A stretch of 64,000 bases of DNA from Owenia fusiformis (lineage: Eukaryota; Annelida; Polychaeta; Sabellida; Oweniidae), in NCBI GenBank assembly GCA_903813345.2, contig CAIIXF020000005.1, positions 32,739,375 to 32,803,374 on the forward strand, read 5' to 3'. The notes beneath the pieces are model-generated. The model saw only the letters and a list, made by a program, of their open reading frames with translations, was not told the DNA's origin and did no database searches. Position numbers and translations under genes: made by a program. Positions 1 to 12,942 of the stretch are shown one piece after another. Position 1 is the stretch's first letter. Each line of letters starts with the position of its first letter.

Positions 1-189
1 TCCTAAATTATGACAAGTAGCCTCTGGGAGATCTGGGGTAATGTAAATCTGAGATATAAAAACGACCACTCTTAGCATTTTTCGGAGGTTTGTACTGAAA
101 TCAACATGAATCAACATGGTGTAAACTCAACATAATATATCTAATACGTTTTCGCCAAGACGTCTTAGAATGTCACGTGTAGTGTCAAT

Positions 190-795
190 TGTTACGCGGA
201 ATATGGCATACATTCATGGTAGCGCGGTATTTGTGATACGGGTGAATATGCCATTCCGCAGGTGAGTATGCAATATTCCGCAGTGAATATGTGATGCATT
301 GAATTCAGTGAATACCCGATACTCATCTTCAGAATATGTCATACTCACTTGCGGAATATGCCATATACAGCAGTTGAATATGACATATTCCGCAGGTGAA
401 AAACGTGATACAGAAAGACTTGGTTTGATTGGTTGCGAGAATCGACTCTGAATGTAAAACTACGCTGGATTACCAATACTGTCAGTGCGTACTAATATAT
501 GAATCCTGGATTGATTGGGTAAGTTTATTACGTGAGATTGGTGAGTGATACTTCTCCATACGTTGATGTATTCGATAAACTGTACTGTTGATTCAGTAAT
601 CATTATAACTATTTATAAAGTTTTACTTGTTCGTTCAATCGATGCAATTGACAATTGCATACTTCCGTATCACGTTCTCATTGGTTAGTGTGTATGCCAT
701 ATACCACAGGTGAATCTGTCATACACCGCAAGTGAATATGGCATATTCGTTGCGGAATATGGCATATTTTTGTATCGTGTTTACCGCGTAACCAT
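190..795. repeat. Element-like region of repeated GCGGAATATGGCATAT motifs
   Basis: Short inverted ends GTTACGCGG (about 190) and CCGCGTAAC (about 785) enclose many copies of a roughly 16-bp motif in both orientations, clustered at 195-400 and 690-770. It looks like a small non-autonomous transposon with subterminal repeats. Confidence 0.45.
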
Positions 796-3700
796 TGCAT
801 AAATAGGGATACTATGAATTTATTCGAAATAGCGCACAGACATCCCGCGTTCCGACAGATGTATAACCTTTTACCACATAATATTACTGTTTATAAGTTA
901 CCATAAAAAATGACCATGTCAGGTGATGGATCCACAGTAGGCACAACGAAAGGCAAATACCCTATACTGAAATAAAGTTGACTATCATTTTCATGAGTTA
1001 CCATGCATAACTTGGATTACAGTACAAACTGAGAAAAAGAAGCTTAAAGAGTGGTCGTATATACATCTCAGAATTTGAATTGTGTACTTTTATTCCGTTT
1101 TATTTTTCAGAATACTTTACGAAAGAGATTTGATACGCTCCCTCCTCTAACGTGTAGTTATAAAGAGATATATTATAAATCTAAATTCTTAACGTATTTC
1201 AGATTTGAAACTGCTCCGTCACAGCGGACAAAAAATTTAAACATTATTTTTTATTGAAAAAATTAAAAATACCCAATACATAAAAATCTCATTTATACCT
1301 TCAGAGTTATCCTTAAAACATATGTAAATATTATCGTGTCGCTATATTGTACCATTAAAAAGAAATAAAAGAAATGGTACATTTTGGAGTATGATACTCC
1401 GACGCCGTTTTCAATAGCTTTTACTCTTAGCGTTGTTGGACTTCAAACAGAAGTTAAAGTTACCCGCAAATGATATATTCATTGCATGGAGTCAGTAATT
1501 TTCTTTGATATAGCAAAACATATGAGTAAAAAAATAAATTGTGTGGATTTCCTAGTGTTTCTATGCAAAATAGCACGCTCCGTCACAGCGGACAATTTTT
1601 TCGATACCAGCCTGTGCATCTGGAAATGTACTTATACATCCGAACATGTACTTATACATCTGGAAATGTGTTTGCACATCTGAATCTTCAACTGTCTGAA
1701 GAACAATCGAATCCACGAAGACACCTGGCGCATAATCCACAAAATGATTAGATCTCATTTGAGGAGGATAAAAGTGCCTAGTTTAATAAAAATCCAGACA
1801 ATGTTAGTGTGATAGGCAATAGATACATCAGTCTTATGGATGCATTTCGTGGACAGATTTAATTGCAATGTATTGCAGTACTATCGCTTCCCGAAGTCTG
1901 ACAAGAGTGGATTTATTACAGATCCAGGTCCTATATGGAATCACTGATGCGAACTTGTTATCGCTCTAAACCAAATCACAACGTTGATCGCTTGATAGAT
2001 TGATTGATGGGTTGTTTGATTAATTGATTGATATTAGTTGATTGGTGGATGATTAAGGTGGAGATTAAGAAGTACAAAATACCATTTTCGGTTTGGAGAA
2101 TGAAGTTCATCGGCTTATTTCGACGTAAAAAGTTTTTAGACATTATCAATGTCGCCAACAATTTTGATTTTTTACATCCACTCTCATATATCTTGCATTT
2201 GGTGTTCATGAGTAACCTTTTGGCTGATTATTAATGATTATTTGTTTTTATTTGTCTGTTCTTATTAATGGTTTATCGGACTGTTACCGAGCTATAATTT
2301 CTACGGCTATCATGTGGCCTGTAAAAAAACTGGATACGCCGTACGGAGGCCACAAGGCGTGCGTAGTTTTTCTACGCTCGCCGCAGAAATTCACTGATTT
2401 AATTGATCTGCGGTCGACACACGGCCTCCGTACGACAAATGTGACTGGGGTGTTAGATGTCAGTAAGGTACTTTCAAAAATACAAGAACTATAAATACAA
2501 AATACAATACAATTAGACAAACAGAGTATCTTATGCATTTCTAGGGGTTAGGTATAGTAGAGTGACAAAGTGTAGATTGAAATGTGAATTTAAGATTCAA
2601 TTATGGTAATATTTTTATTTGTTTCATCAAACAAATATTAGTGAACCCCACACAGTCGCCAATAGCTCCTGTCTTCTGTTAATAACGAAGGTGTGGGGGT
2701 GTTTATATGTCAGAATTGGCCATGATGGTCCCTCCAGATATTGCGTAGGGCGTTGGCACTCCCAATGAGACTAATAAAATAAGATCCCAAGGGGCTCATC
2801 CTCCGATCACAGGGCTTCAAAATCCAGAATATATTCTTTCTTTTTACCGGGGGAAGAAGGAGTTTCGGATTCTGGGTACTGCTTAGGAGGGTGAAGGGGC
2901 TCGATGAATCTCCATTGGACTCGTTGACTATCGATTGGACTCCATAGGGCACGTGGGACTTTGCCCCATAATATAGGACTACATTGGGCTTAGAGTCTAT
3001 ATTGATAACGAGAACGTGGGTCTGTAGAAATATGATTGCATGCTCTCTTTCTTTGATTCTTTTAGCCATCGAATCAAGCTCAGCAGGAATCATCTTGAAC
3101 AGTTACTTGAACAAATGTTCACATTGATCTATTGAAACAGAAATACAAGAGGAAAAAGCAGATCGTCAATAACACTAAATTTACACAATGCCATAAGTGA
3201 TGTTACGATATTAAATCATATTCAAGGAGATGTAACCAAGATATCTTATTAGGGAGTTTAAGATTAGCGTAAATAACCCATTTACCCATATCTATACGTA
3301 GTTTGTTATTACACTAACAGGGTTTACGATACGATGATAGGTAATTCGAAAACGTATGTTTTTACCCAACAAATTATGTCATTTCTAGATCAAATATCAT
3401 CCATTAAACTAGTAATTAATTATAACAACAAACATTTCTCATTCGATCTGCATAGAAATTAAGTGGTCGAACACATTCATTGATGCGATAAACGATGCCA
3501 TGTGATGATGCATGAAATTGTTGAATTTACACATTCTTCATCAGTTTCGCTTATTGTAAATGTATGGAATCAGCCATTTTCTCGTGGTTTTAATTGTTTA
3601 ACTTTACTATTTGGTCACTCTCATTGCTGGATCATATGCTAGAAATTTAACATTTCGCCTTAAGTCAATGCCCTATTAGCGGGCCCACAAGCAACACCCC

Positions 3701-5924
3701 CTCCCGACTACAGTAGCTACACCAAACTCTCTCTGAAGTATATAACAATTCTTGGAGGTGACATGTACTGGTATATGCCATATAAGCCATCGCTTGGTTC
3801 TCATTCTATAATTAGGTTGTTAATTTTATCATAAATTGTAGCATACGGTTTCGTAGCCTTTTACGTTAATCTTAAACTCATTTTGCAATACGCATTTAGC
3901 TATATTGGCGTATCCGTAACAAACATACGGATAGGGATGGGTACACGTATATTTTTACCCTAATCTTAACCTCCCTATTTATAAATAGCTACTGATACCT
4001 AGCATGAAGAAAAGAATGATACGTATCTCACCTGATGTTAAAGTACTTGCGAGCTTTTCAATTACATATTGCTCTGTTTGTTTCTTTATTAAAACCTTTC
4101 GATGTGCTGGTTTTTACGGCAACAACATATTTGACAGATGAATTAAATTCTTGAGGCCAGATTTCTTTAATTTCAGCACAAACCACGCTTCGTGTATTGA
4201 TGAACTATTATCTATTGGCCTTTATTAGTTAATGACTGACGTGATGATCAACATTTTGCAAAAACACTTCAGCAAAAAGTCGTTCTAGTCAAATTAAACA
4301 GCATTATTCACCCTATACAGACTGTGCTACGAAAACAAGCTGTGCGGATATCGTGTGCGCAAGGTGCGGATATTAACGTTCACTTTTGAATTTGAATTAG
4401 TGATATTTCATAAACCAAGGCATGTTGGTAAATTATAATCATCCATTTGTAGAGGATATCTAATAAAAGGGAAATGTTGTCTATAGTTGTATTCTTCATA
4501 CTTTAAAGACGCACTAAGCATTCATCCTTGCTCCAAACCAAAGAATTTGAAATCGCTGCTTTATTACACAGTTTACAGCCTTCATTTAGTAGGCGATCGA
4601 GATGACCAATCGGTATGACTTATTTTTGCATTTTGAAAGTCATAAGCTTTCTGTGTGAATTTTTAATCCGCGCCGCTTGTTTAGAGGTAGCACATATATA
4701 CTTGTTAAGTATTATATCCTTGCAGTAAGGATGTTAAATCTCTGATTTATACTTTTTACGAAAGTGTATAATAGCATGGGGTGACTTTAATCGTGTAACA
4801 AAGCTTTATTATGTAATTGTGCTTTAACCTTTGCTACTATAATAAGATCAAAATAAACAAATAAATTAATTAAAGAGGAAAAATGTTACGGTGACACTGA
4901 TATTTCAATGTAAGCAACGGATAATTAAATAAGGTTCTTATTCCCCATAACAAACCCTCTAATCAGACTGATATTTTTACGATTTAATATGAAAAGCTTG
5001 ATCAGATGAAACTAATCATTTGTTTCATTTAAAAATGCATATGGGTATCGTGATACATCGATGTCTCTATTAGATCAGGTGTTGCGTTAGTGTAGTTAAT
5101 ATAGTTATCCAAACAGTAACCAATGTATGCTAATCAGACTAATTTGATAAACGTTTCTATAAGTTACTGTGATCTTAATTTCTATATTTTAACCCAAAAA
5201 ATGTATTTTTTATCTCAACATACATTCGTCACACGAGCTACTACAGCAACCTTTATAAAAGAAAAACAGAACAAACTATGGTTCGACGTGCAGGGGTAAG
5301 ATTTTTCAACATTTATTGCAACATCTGAAAAGTGACTACCCTAGGCCTTTGCTTTCGTTCGACTTCACTTCTTAAAAGAGGGCTTCGTCTTCAGTTTATA
5401 ACTAGACTCTGTGCGCAGTGTAAAAAGTGACCACATCCGCAATATTAGATTTGTTTACCCAAGCATGTATCGGTATTCAAGAGCTTCCAGACATTTTTAT
5501 ATAGGCCAAATATACCCCTTCAATGTTCAGGCCCGAAATGTATTTTTCTGGAAATGATTAGTAGTTTTAATATCAAATAACTCGCCCTCAGTCAACGTTA
5601 CTGGATGATGAAGTAAAATTGATCACATCATGTTTACACAGATTTGATTCTTACCTGTCTTTCCTTAGTTTCCTCTTACCACATTGATCAAAAGCGGATA
5701 TAGTCTACCTACCCCCCAGCTAGCTAGATAGTGTTAATTTATACATTATTCAACAGAAAGTGCAGTGAAAATATATACTATCCACAATGGATTTTCAGTC
5801 CTCAGTATGAGGTAGACGTACTATTCCCGACCACGGCATTTTACTCAATATTTTATTCTTATTTGATTTTATCATGGGCTCTCAAGTCTGTTGAAAGCCC
5901 ATGATTTTATGCTGTTCCTTCAAG
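796..5924. other. Intergenic, no supported gene
   Basis: AT-rich sequence with only short accidental ORFs. The longest (minus 3093-2710, 127 codons) has no recognisable motif. A 12-bp inverted repeat, cgtacggaggcc and its complement, occurs at about 2340 and 2423 in a small GC-richer patch. Confidence 0.5.
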
Positions 5925-6075
5925 CCCGTAGCCCTCCCCCTCCCCTGGCCAAAAGTAATTTCAAAATCATGCAGTTTTTCAAAATTTTGAACATTTTCAA
6001 GTGATTTTATCCCTTTTGAGCCAAAATTGTCAAAAGTAAACCCCATTCGCAAAAGCTGGCCACGGGCCTGTCCTT
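5925..6075. repeat. Short C-rich MITE-like repeat, one orientation
   Basis: It shares tttcaaaatcatgcagtttt and neighbouring sequence with the complement of 8700-8865, and both have C- or G-rich ends with a ctggcc motif. It is probably a member of a small non-autonomous family. Confidence 0.45.
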
Positions 6076-6608
6076 TATCGTAACCAAATTATTACTCTGA
6101 AGCCATGAAATACGTTTCCCTTAATTTTGTAACAGGTGTGACAAAACGGGTGCATGGTATTCTAATTGCAGCATGGCATCTAAACTGAGTGTTAAATTCA
6201 AAGTTCTGACACTTTCAGAATATTTCCGTTTATAGTTTACATAGTCTGGTTAATGTATATTAAACATGTGATATAATTTATAAGTAAATGTATATTATAC
6301 ACTTTTGACAAAAATTTGGGCACAATAAAAATATTCGTGTTATGCAATAACGGTCTTTGTCATATTTCATGTCAATTTACATGGTTATCATTCACGTCAC
6401 ATCAATAAAACTAGAAGCACTAATATTTACAGATAGAATAAAACGGAGGAATTTATACAAAGATAAATGATTGTAGAATATGTACTCTCTGTGCTTGCCT
6501 CGCCCCCATCGGAGCATCGATTTGAACTTAGGCATTTATTTACCCTCTACAAATGCCATGGATTGAAAAAGTGTATACTCTATAAGTACTTGAGAAGTTG
6601 CTATACTC

Positions 6609-8084
6609 TACAGGGCGTCCACAAAAATGTATACCCAACTTCAAAACCAAGTTACTAAAATCCTGAGCATTTTTTTAATACAAAGGTAACTGCAAAAAAT
6701 GTATTTGTCCTCCATTAAATGGTACCTAGATCATTATGTAACTGACATGTATGACTAAGCAATCATGACCATTCTGATAGGTGGTAAAATTAGCGCTGTG
6801 CTAAGTTTTCTTCCTGTGTGGAAATCGATGTGTAATTGGTATTAGTAGCACACCGGAATAGCCTGACAACGGTAAAGTTAGATACCGTTGTCACAAATGG
6901 CGGATATATACCGTCGCTTCAACTGTTTAATCACTTGGTCCTCATTTCATGGGATTTTATCGTCGTTAATTCTGTGCATGTATTAAGGCAAGGCTCTTGT
7001 GATAATGTATCATATGAAATCCCAAATTCGATCTAATTGGGTCGTGAATCGCCACCATATAGCGTCTTCCATATCGTCAATGACAACGGAATCTGAATTT
7101 GAGTAGTCTAGAAAGACGACGGCATATGGTAATTACAGTGTCCGTTGTTCCGTATCTCATTTTGATTGGTTAAATCAAAGACTTTATTTCGATGGTAGAA
7201 CATTATTAACTGTACAATGAGTATTTGATCGATTGTTGTTCCAAAGGAATTTAGTCTAGGTGCTCTATCAAACATACAGTACATGAAAATCTAATTGAGC
7301 GACGGTTATGTCCGCCATTTGTGACAACGGTATTTGATTTTACCGTTGTCAGGCTATTCCATGGTGAGTAGGAATTATTAGAATTAGTATTCTTTTTCTG
7401 TTATATTATGTTAGAGGACAGAACTTTCATAATGAACTGGACTGGAGGCTGGGTTACTCTCTTATAAAAAAAATGTTTGGCAACAAGCTTAACTTACTCT
7501 AAAACTGCCCTTCAAACATGGTTCAACTGACACCTGAGCAGTAGAGCCAACAAAAAGTTCTAAAAAGTCAAGTACAGTGTACTGTTCAAGAACCCCTATT
7601 CTTGCTTTTTAAATGGATTCTAGCAATACTGTCCCACATGAATCTATTTGTTGAGACTCAATCAACTTGAGTTCGTCTGAGAAAATGAGGATTTCAGCAA
7701 GGGTATATTGGCTTAAATGGGGAATACAATTGACTTCAAAGCTGCATATCAAGAAGAAGTTTAATTGCTGTTCAAGAGGCTCTTGAACATGGAACAAGTT
7801 TGAATTTGAACATTGATAATGTTTTGAACACAAAAAATCATTCATTGTGTCAATCCTACTTGAATGCTAACTTGGTACAGTGCTGATTTACCACCTTTCA
7901 TAAAAATCATGATTGCTCAGTCATCCATGACAGTTAGTTACATAATGATCTAGGTACCATTCGATGGAGGACGAACTAGGCCATATACTGCTACAAACTG
8001 CACCTTTGAATTTTTTTAAAAATTGCTCGGAATTCTTGTATCCTGGCTTTGAAGTTGGGTATACTTTTTTGTGGACGCCCTGTA
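6609..8084. mobile_element. Tc1/mariner-type MITE with about 200-bp inverted repeats
   Basis: The ends are TACAGGGCGTCCACAAAAA (left) and its complement at 8066-8084. Inverted homology runs inward for about 200 bp (the ggtacctagatcattatgta region pairs with its complement near 7950). The terminal TA fits a mariner-type target duplication. It contains a second MITE at about 6850-7367. Confidence 0.75.
6850..7367. mobile_element. MITE nested in the 6609-8084 element
   Basis: Inverted repeats of about 70 bp begin ggaatagcctgacaacggta at 6855 and end with the complement at about 7362. Both arms contain taccgttgtcacaaatggcg. The target duplication is not clear. Confidence 0.65.
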
Positions 8085-8699
8085 CAGTATTGTTATCTTT
8101 GATTTAATCTGGACTCATTTTTAATATTTTCTCGTACTTTAATTGATGATTAGAGTCGCTATTTTGTTTTCTTCCCAATGTTTACACCCATTGCAACAAA
8201 GAAGGGCCAGAACCGGTAAAATCTACAAGGATACTGAACACCGACATGATTAAGATAATGTGTATATTGCTGTCTACCCAGTGTACGGTGTAGCAGGTCG
8301 ATGATAAATGACAGGATTCTTAGAAATTTGCAATATTGTCACATATTTGCAGAGCATAGGTTGTTTAAATACCAACTGAGTAAGTTGCCATGGTGAAGAA
8401 TAGTGTGTATATTGGGACACTGTTCAATTTCTCAGAGATGGCTATAAAAAAAACTACGGCCAATGAGACACTATGTAGACTTCTCATTTTCCAGACTCAT
8501 AAATTGAGAGTTACATCTCATATCAAATTAAATTATACAAAATAATATGAACAGAATGACTTAATTGTTTGTCATCTGCTGTCTAAATATACAAAACTCA
8601 TTGATGTAAGATAATATAGATTAGAAATTACATAATAATTAGAATTATCAAAACGTAACGTGTGTTTCAAAACGTAATGTATATTGCCCGCATCCAGTT

Positions 8700-8865
8700 T
8701 TTACAAGGGGGGGGGGGGGGGGGTCCGGGGAGGGAGATATTTGACAGTTTTAACTACAAAACAATGCGAAAAATGCTCAAAATGGTGAAAAACTGCATGA
8801 TTTTGAAAGAAGATCTGGCCAGGGGGGAGCTTCCGCTCACCCAGCTCCCCTTGGCTATGGGCCTG
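8700..8865. repeat. Short poly-G MITE-like repeat, opposite orientation
   Basis: It begins with a run of about 14 G and shares an inner block with the complement of 5925-6075 (aaaactgcatgattttgaaa). The open frame through it has no support as a gene. Confidence 0.45.
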
Positions 8866-9702
8866 TGTATGTATGTATGAATATCTTTATTGCCCTTTAT
8901 GAAAAAGGAGATACTTATTTACGTGACATTTACTCGAAGAACAACTTACATTAAAGCTGCATGATTCGTTATATTTTGATAGATTGCATAAACTACTAAC
9001 AGAAATCGATTCTAATCAATTCTAGTTATTTGATAATATTGTTAACCAATATAGCCATTTGTATTAATGTTATCATATATTTTACGAGTTGTATCTTTTT
9101 TTTTTAATAACATAATCCTTATATGCATTGGAGATGACTTACCTTTAGCGTATGTACCATGCAGGATGTGCCTGGCCTCTACTGTATGCCCGGCAGGTTA
9201 GCCACAGGTAACAGGTAACAGGTATGTCGAACCAGATCTTCTTTGGTATTTCAGTCCTCCTCTATCAAGCAACAGTGATTGCAATAAGCAGTATTGTAAT
9301 ATAATGTCTCTTATACGTCAGTCCCTCGCGAGACAAAGGTAGCTATTAGATTGTGGCAGATTACGCTTCGGAATCCCCCAGGCGGTCAATCGATCACCTA
9401 ATCATTTAGCTTTTTACCTCTCATCATATTGGATCAAGACTCTGAAGAACTTCTAATAAGCATCTCCTTCTTAATCTCGTGTTGAAACAAGCTTTAATTC
9501 GCATCCCTTCAGGTATCCCTTAGTAATAAATATGTGTTGAAACAATCCCTATTATCCCTCACCAGGGACAACCCCTAATTCTTAATTATCCCTCACTAAT
9601 TATGTGCTGAAACAGCCACTTATTTGTATCCCTTTCTAGTAACTATACTAATTAGATGTGCGCCGGGGCATCGCCCTGACTAATCGTGTTTTAAAACAAC
9701 TG

Positions 9703-10325
9703 CTAATTCGTATCCTTTACTAGTAACTTTACGAATTCGTATCCCTTACTAGTAACTTTACTAATTCGTATCCCTTACGAGTAACTTTACTAATTCGTAT
9801 CATTTACTACTAACTTTACTAATTCGTATCCCTTACTAGTAACTTTACTCATTCGTATCCCTTACTAGTAACTTTACTAATTCGTATCCTTTACTACTAA
9901 CTTTACAAATTCGTATCCCTTACTAGTAACTTTACTAATTCGTATCATTTACTACTAACTTTACTAATTCGTATCCCTTACTAGTAACTTTCCTAATTCA
10001 TATCCATATATCCATTACTAGTAACTTTACTAATTCGTATCCTTTACGACTAACTCTACTCATTCGTATCCCTTACTAGTAACTTTACTAATTCATATCC
10101 ATTACTAGTAACTTTACTAATTCATATCCTTTACGACTAATTTTTCTCATTCGTATCCCTTACTAGTAACTTTACTAATTCATATCCCTTACTAGTAAGT
10201 TTACTAATTCATCCCTTACGTGTAACTTCAGTAATTCGTATCCCTTACTCTAGTAACTATATTACTAGTAACCGTACTACTGATTCATATCCCTTACTAG
10301 TAACTTTACTTATTCGTATCCTTCA
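9703..10325. repeat. Minisatellite with a 29-bp unit
   Basis: About 20 copies of a 29-bp unit built on taattcgtatcccttactag followed by taactttac. Small variants are present (cttt for ccct, actact for actagt), as are a few insertions. The unit is continuous, with no unique spacers, so this is not CRISPR. Looser relatives extend back to about 9460. Confidence 0.85.
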
Positions 10326-11125
10326 GTCTAAATCTCTCACTTATAATTTTATGTTGAAACAAGTTTTATTTCTTATTCCTCGTGAGACATGAATTGGAAC
10401 AATCCTCATTCTTAATTAAAGTGTCTAGTTTCCCTGCTCAGAGATGCTATGTAATTTTAAGCGAATTTCAATATTAGAGAGATTTCGCACATAAGTGAAA
10501 GTACAACTCATACGTATACGTATACTTTAAAGGGTCATGTCGAATTATTATATTTACTAAAATCTATTTTAAACTGTATTTAATGGAAAATAACTATTCC
10601 CGATATAGAAAAACTCCATCAACTAGAGACTGTGAATGCAGTTGTCATCTGCACGTGTAGATTATGCACATTATAATTAAATACTTGCCGCTTCCGTGTC
10701 CTAATAGTTGTAGTGTATTATAAACACGATCCTTTAAAGTGAGTTATTTTCAGATGAAGCCCAATGGCTTCAATCAATTCAAAGATTAGTATTCCGGGAT
10801 ACATAGCTCCTCGGATCTAGGAATGCGCCATTCATTGTATGAGGCTACCATAGGCATTGAAATATCTTTTGAACTATAAAAAGTTGGTTCTTCAACAGTC
10901 ACACAATCGAAATTTGACATTTCCGCCACCTTCTCGACCGCCTTTTTTTAAACTAGCAGCGCCTCGCCTTACGTAAGAGGTAATTCTACTTTTCACTCTC
11001 TTTTTTGCAAATTACCCCTCCCACGAGAATCACTAAAAAATCCGGCAACAATAGAATATCGTTTTGCCCCACTCCCGACATTATTTTTGACCATTGAAAA
11101 ATCAAAGAAGATAGTCTTAGGCAAG

Positions 11126-12012
11126 TATACTCCTCAAAAAAGGTTAAGGACCTCATAGGTTTACATGTTAACCCCCATATTTGTTTAACGACTGTTTTCT
11201 AAGCGGGGAACAAAAGAATTCCCAATAAAGAAAATAAATCTGTATCTTGATTCTATTCACTATAAAGTCCTCAACGTTCCAATTTTATATCTCCATTACA
11301 TTGGGTCAAAATTTGATGTTAAAATTGATGAATTTCATGAAATTTAACAAAAATGGCAGATCCCATGTTAAACAAATTGGGAATGGTTGGGTTGCCATAA
11401 GTCATATGAGGAACGATCCATCCATCCGATTGCTCTCAAAATTGAGATTGTAAGAGATAATTAAATTTGCAAAATTGTCTACTCGACAAAAATATGATTT
11501 AATTGTCCAGGCTTTACAAAAGTTAATGGTTTCAAATTCAATAATTTTTTAATGAACCTCTTATTGAAATAACACAGGTGGTTCAGTGAGGTGGTCAAAA
11601 TTACTTTAACGCTCCGTATCGCTAATTTTAACAACATAAGCGAGACATTTAGCATGTAAAATGTAAAATCATTCAATTTTCCACTTAGAAAGTATTTTTA
11701 ATAAATGTTTTGCTGAATAGATATTCCAAAATCTGAGTTGCCCCAAAGCCACCATTCCCCATTTGTTTAACATGGGATCTGCCATTTTTGTTACATTTCA
11801 TGAAATTCATCAATTTTGACATCAAATTTTGACCCAATGTAATGGAGATATAACATGGAAACGTTGCGGACTTTATAGGGAATAGAATCAAGATACAGAT
11901 TTATTTTCTTTATTGGGATTTCTTTTGTTCCCCGCTTAGAAAACAGTCGTTAAACAAATATCGGGGTTAACATGTAAACCTATGAGGTCTTTAACTTTTT
12001 TTGAGGAGTATA
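11126..12012. mobile_element. Mariner-type foldback element with about 260-bp inverted repeats
   Basis: The left end is TATACTCCTCAAAAAA at 11126 and the right end its complement at 12012. The arms stay alignable for about 260 bp (for example ggcagatcccatgttaaaca at 11353 and its complement near 11780). The core of about 300 bp is unique. There is no transposase. The TA at the ends fits the mariner group. Confidence 0.78.
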
Positions 12013-12942
12013 TAAAAGACTCGAAAAATGTAAACCACAACCCATTAATAAAGTGGAACATCAAAGTGCGCGATGATTGACAGATAAGAAAATACTCCGT
12101 CCGGAACAACTTAAAATTTAATTTTTAGGGCCGTTTTGCCCCATGTTCCCTAATGTTTAGTTTGGAAACTCCAAATTGTTTATCTGAATATTGTAATCAA
12201 GACCGTAAATCTTTTGGGATGGTTCAAAACTGCAAATATAATCTCCTTTATTAAAATTTTATTTCAATGTTGCACTATGTGCGCTCCCCGGGTGCGCTCA
12301 CATTATGTAACATTCATAAGATTCGCTGTTGGTAAGCCTCTTCTTTAAGGCCAAGTATAAAGTTTAAACCGATCATTTCTAATGGAGGAGAGAAAACGTG
12401 ATTTAGTTGATGTAAAATGCCGGGAAATTCAAATATCTTTTAGTTTTATCTTATAGTTTTTTCCAAAAGTTACATAGGGAGAAGCCTTCCTTATAGTACC
12501 AAAACCATAATTTCTTTTACACCGGGCTCAAATAGGCTATCCCGTCTCCCGGGTCCGTCTCTAAGCTCAGTATTTTTGGAGACGTTAGGCCTACATGTAC
12601 AATGTACACTGTACATGTATGAATGTAAGGCATACCGAGCAAACATTACTCTAGACTGTGAAACAGCTCTAGAGAGGAACTAATACAAGACCATGCTTTC
12701 TCATGATACCCATACTCATTGGGACGGTGGGTCTGGTAAAGCTTACTGAACACAGCTGGCTCAAAAGCTCGGTAGAGTAAGGTTTAGCCTATATTGCGAC
12801 GAGCCCCTGCAGGTGACAGCAGAGGAAGAAACCCGGGAGAATAGACAGATATAATCCCGGGAGAAAATATATTATTAGGTTATGCTCCCATCAATTTGGT
12901 CATGTGACAAGGGAGCATGACAAGATCATGTGATAAACCAAA
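12013..12942. other. Upstream region of the GH3 gene
   Basis: About 0.9 kb between the foldback element and the GH3 start codon. I see no convincing TATA box. Two cccgggaga motifs lie at about 12832 and 12858. The promoter and 5' UTR should be here, but they cannot be placed. Confidence 0.35.

Noticed and set aside
2234-2494. 86-codon + ORF in a GC-richer patch with a 12-bp inverted repeat
   Set aside because: No family resemblance, and the opposite strand is also open, so coding cannot be argued.
2710-3093. 127-codon minus ORF as a gene
   Set aside because: No motif recognised, no splice support and no compatible neighbouring exons; open length is possible by chance.
9703-10325. CRISPR array
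   Set aside because: Units are contiguous without unique spacers, and the context is eukaryotic.
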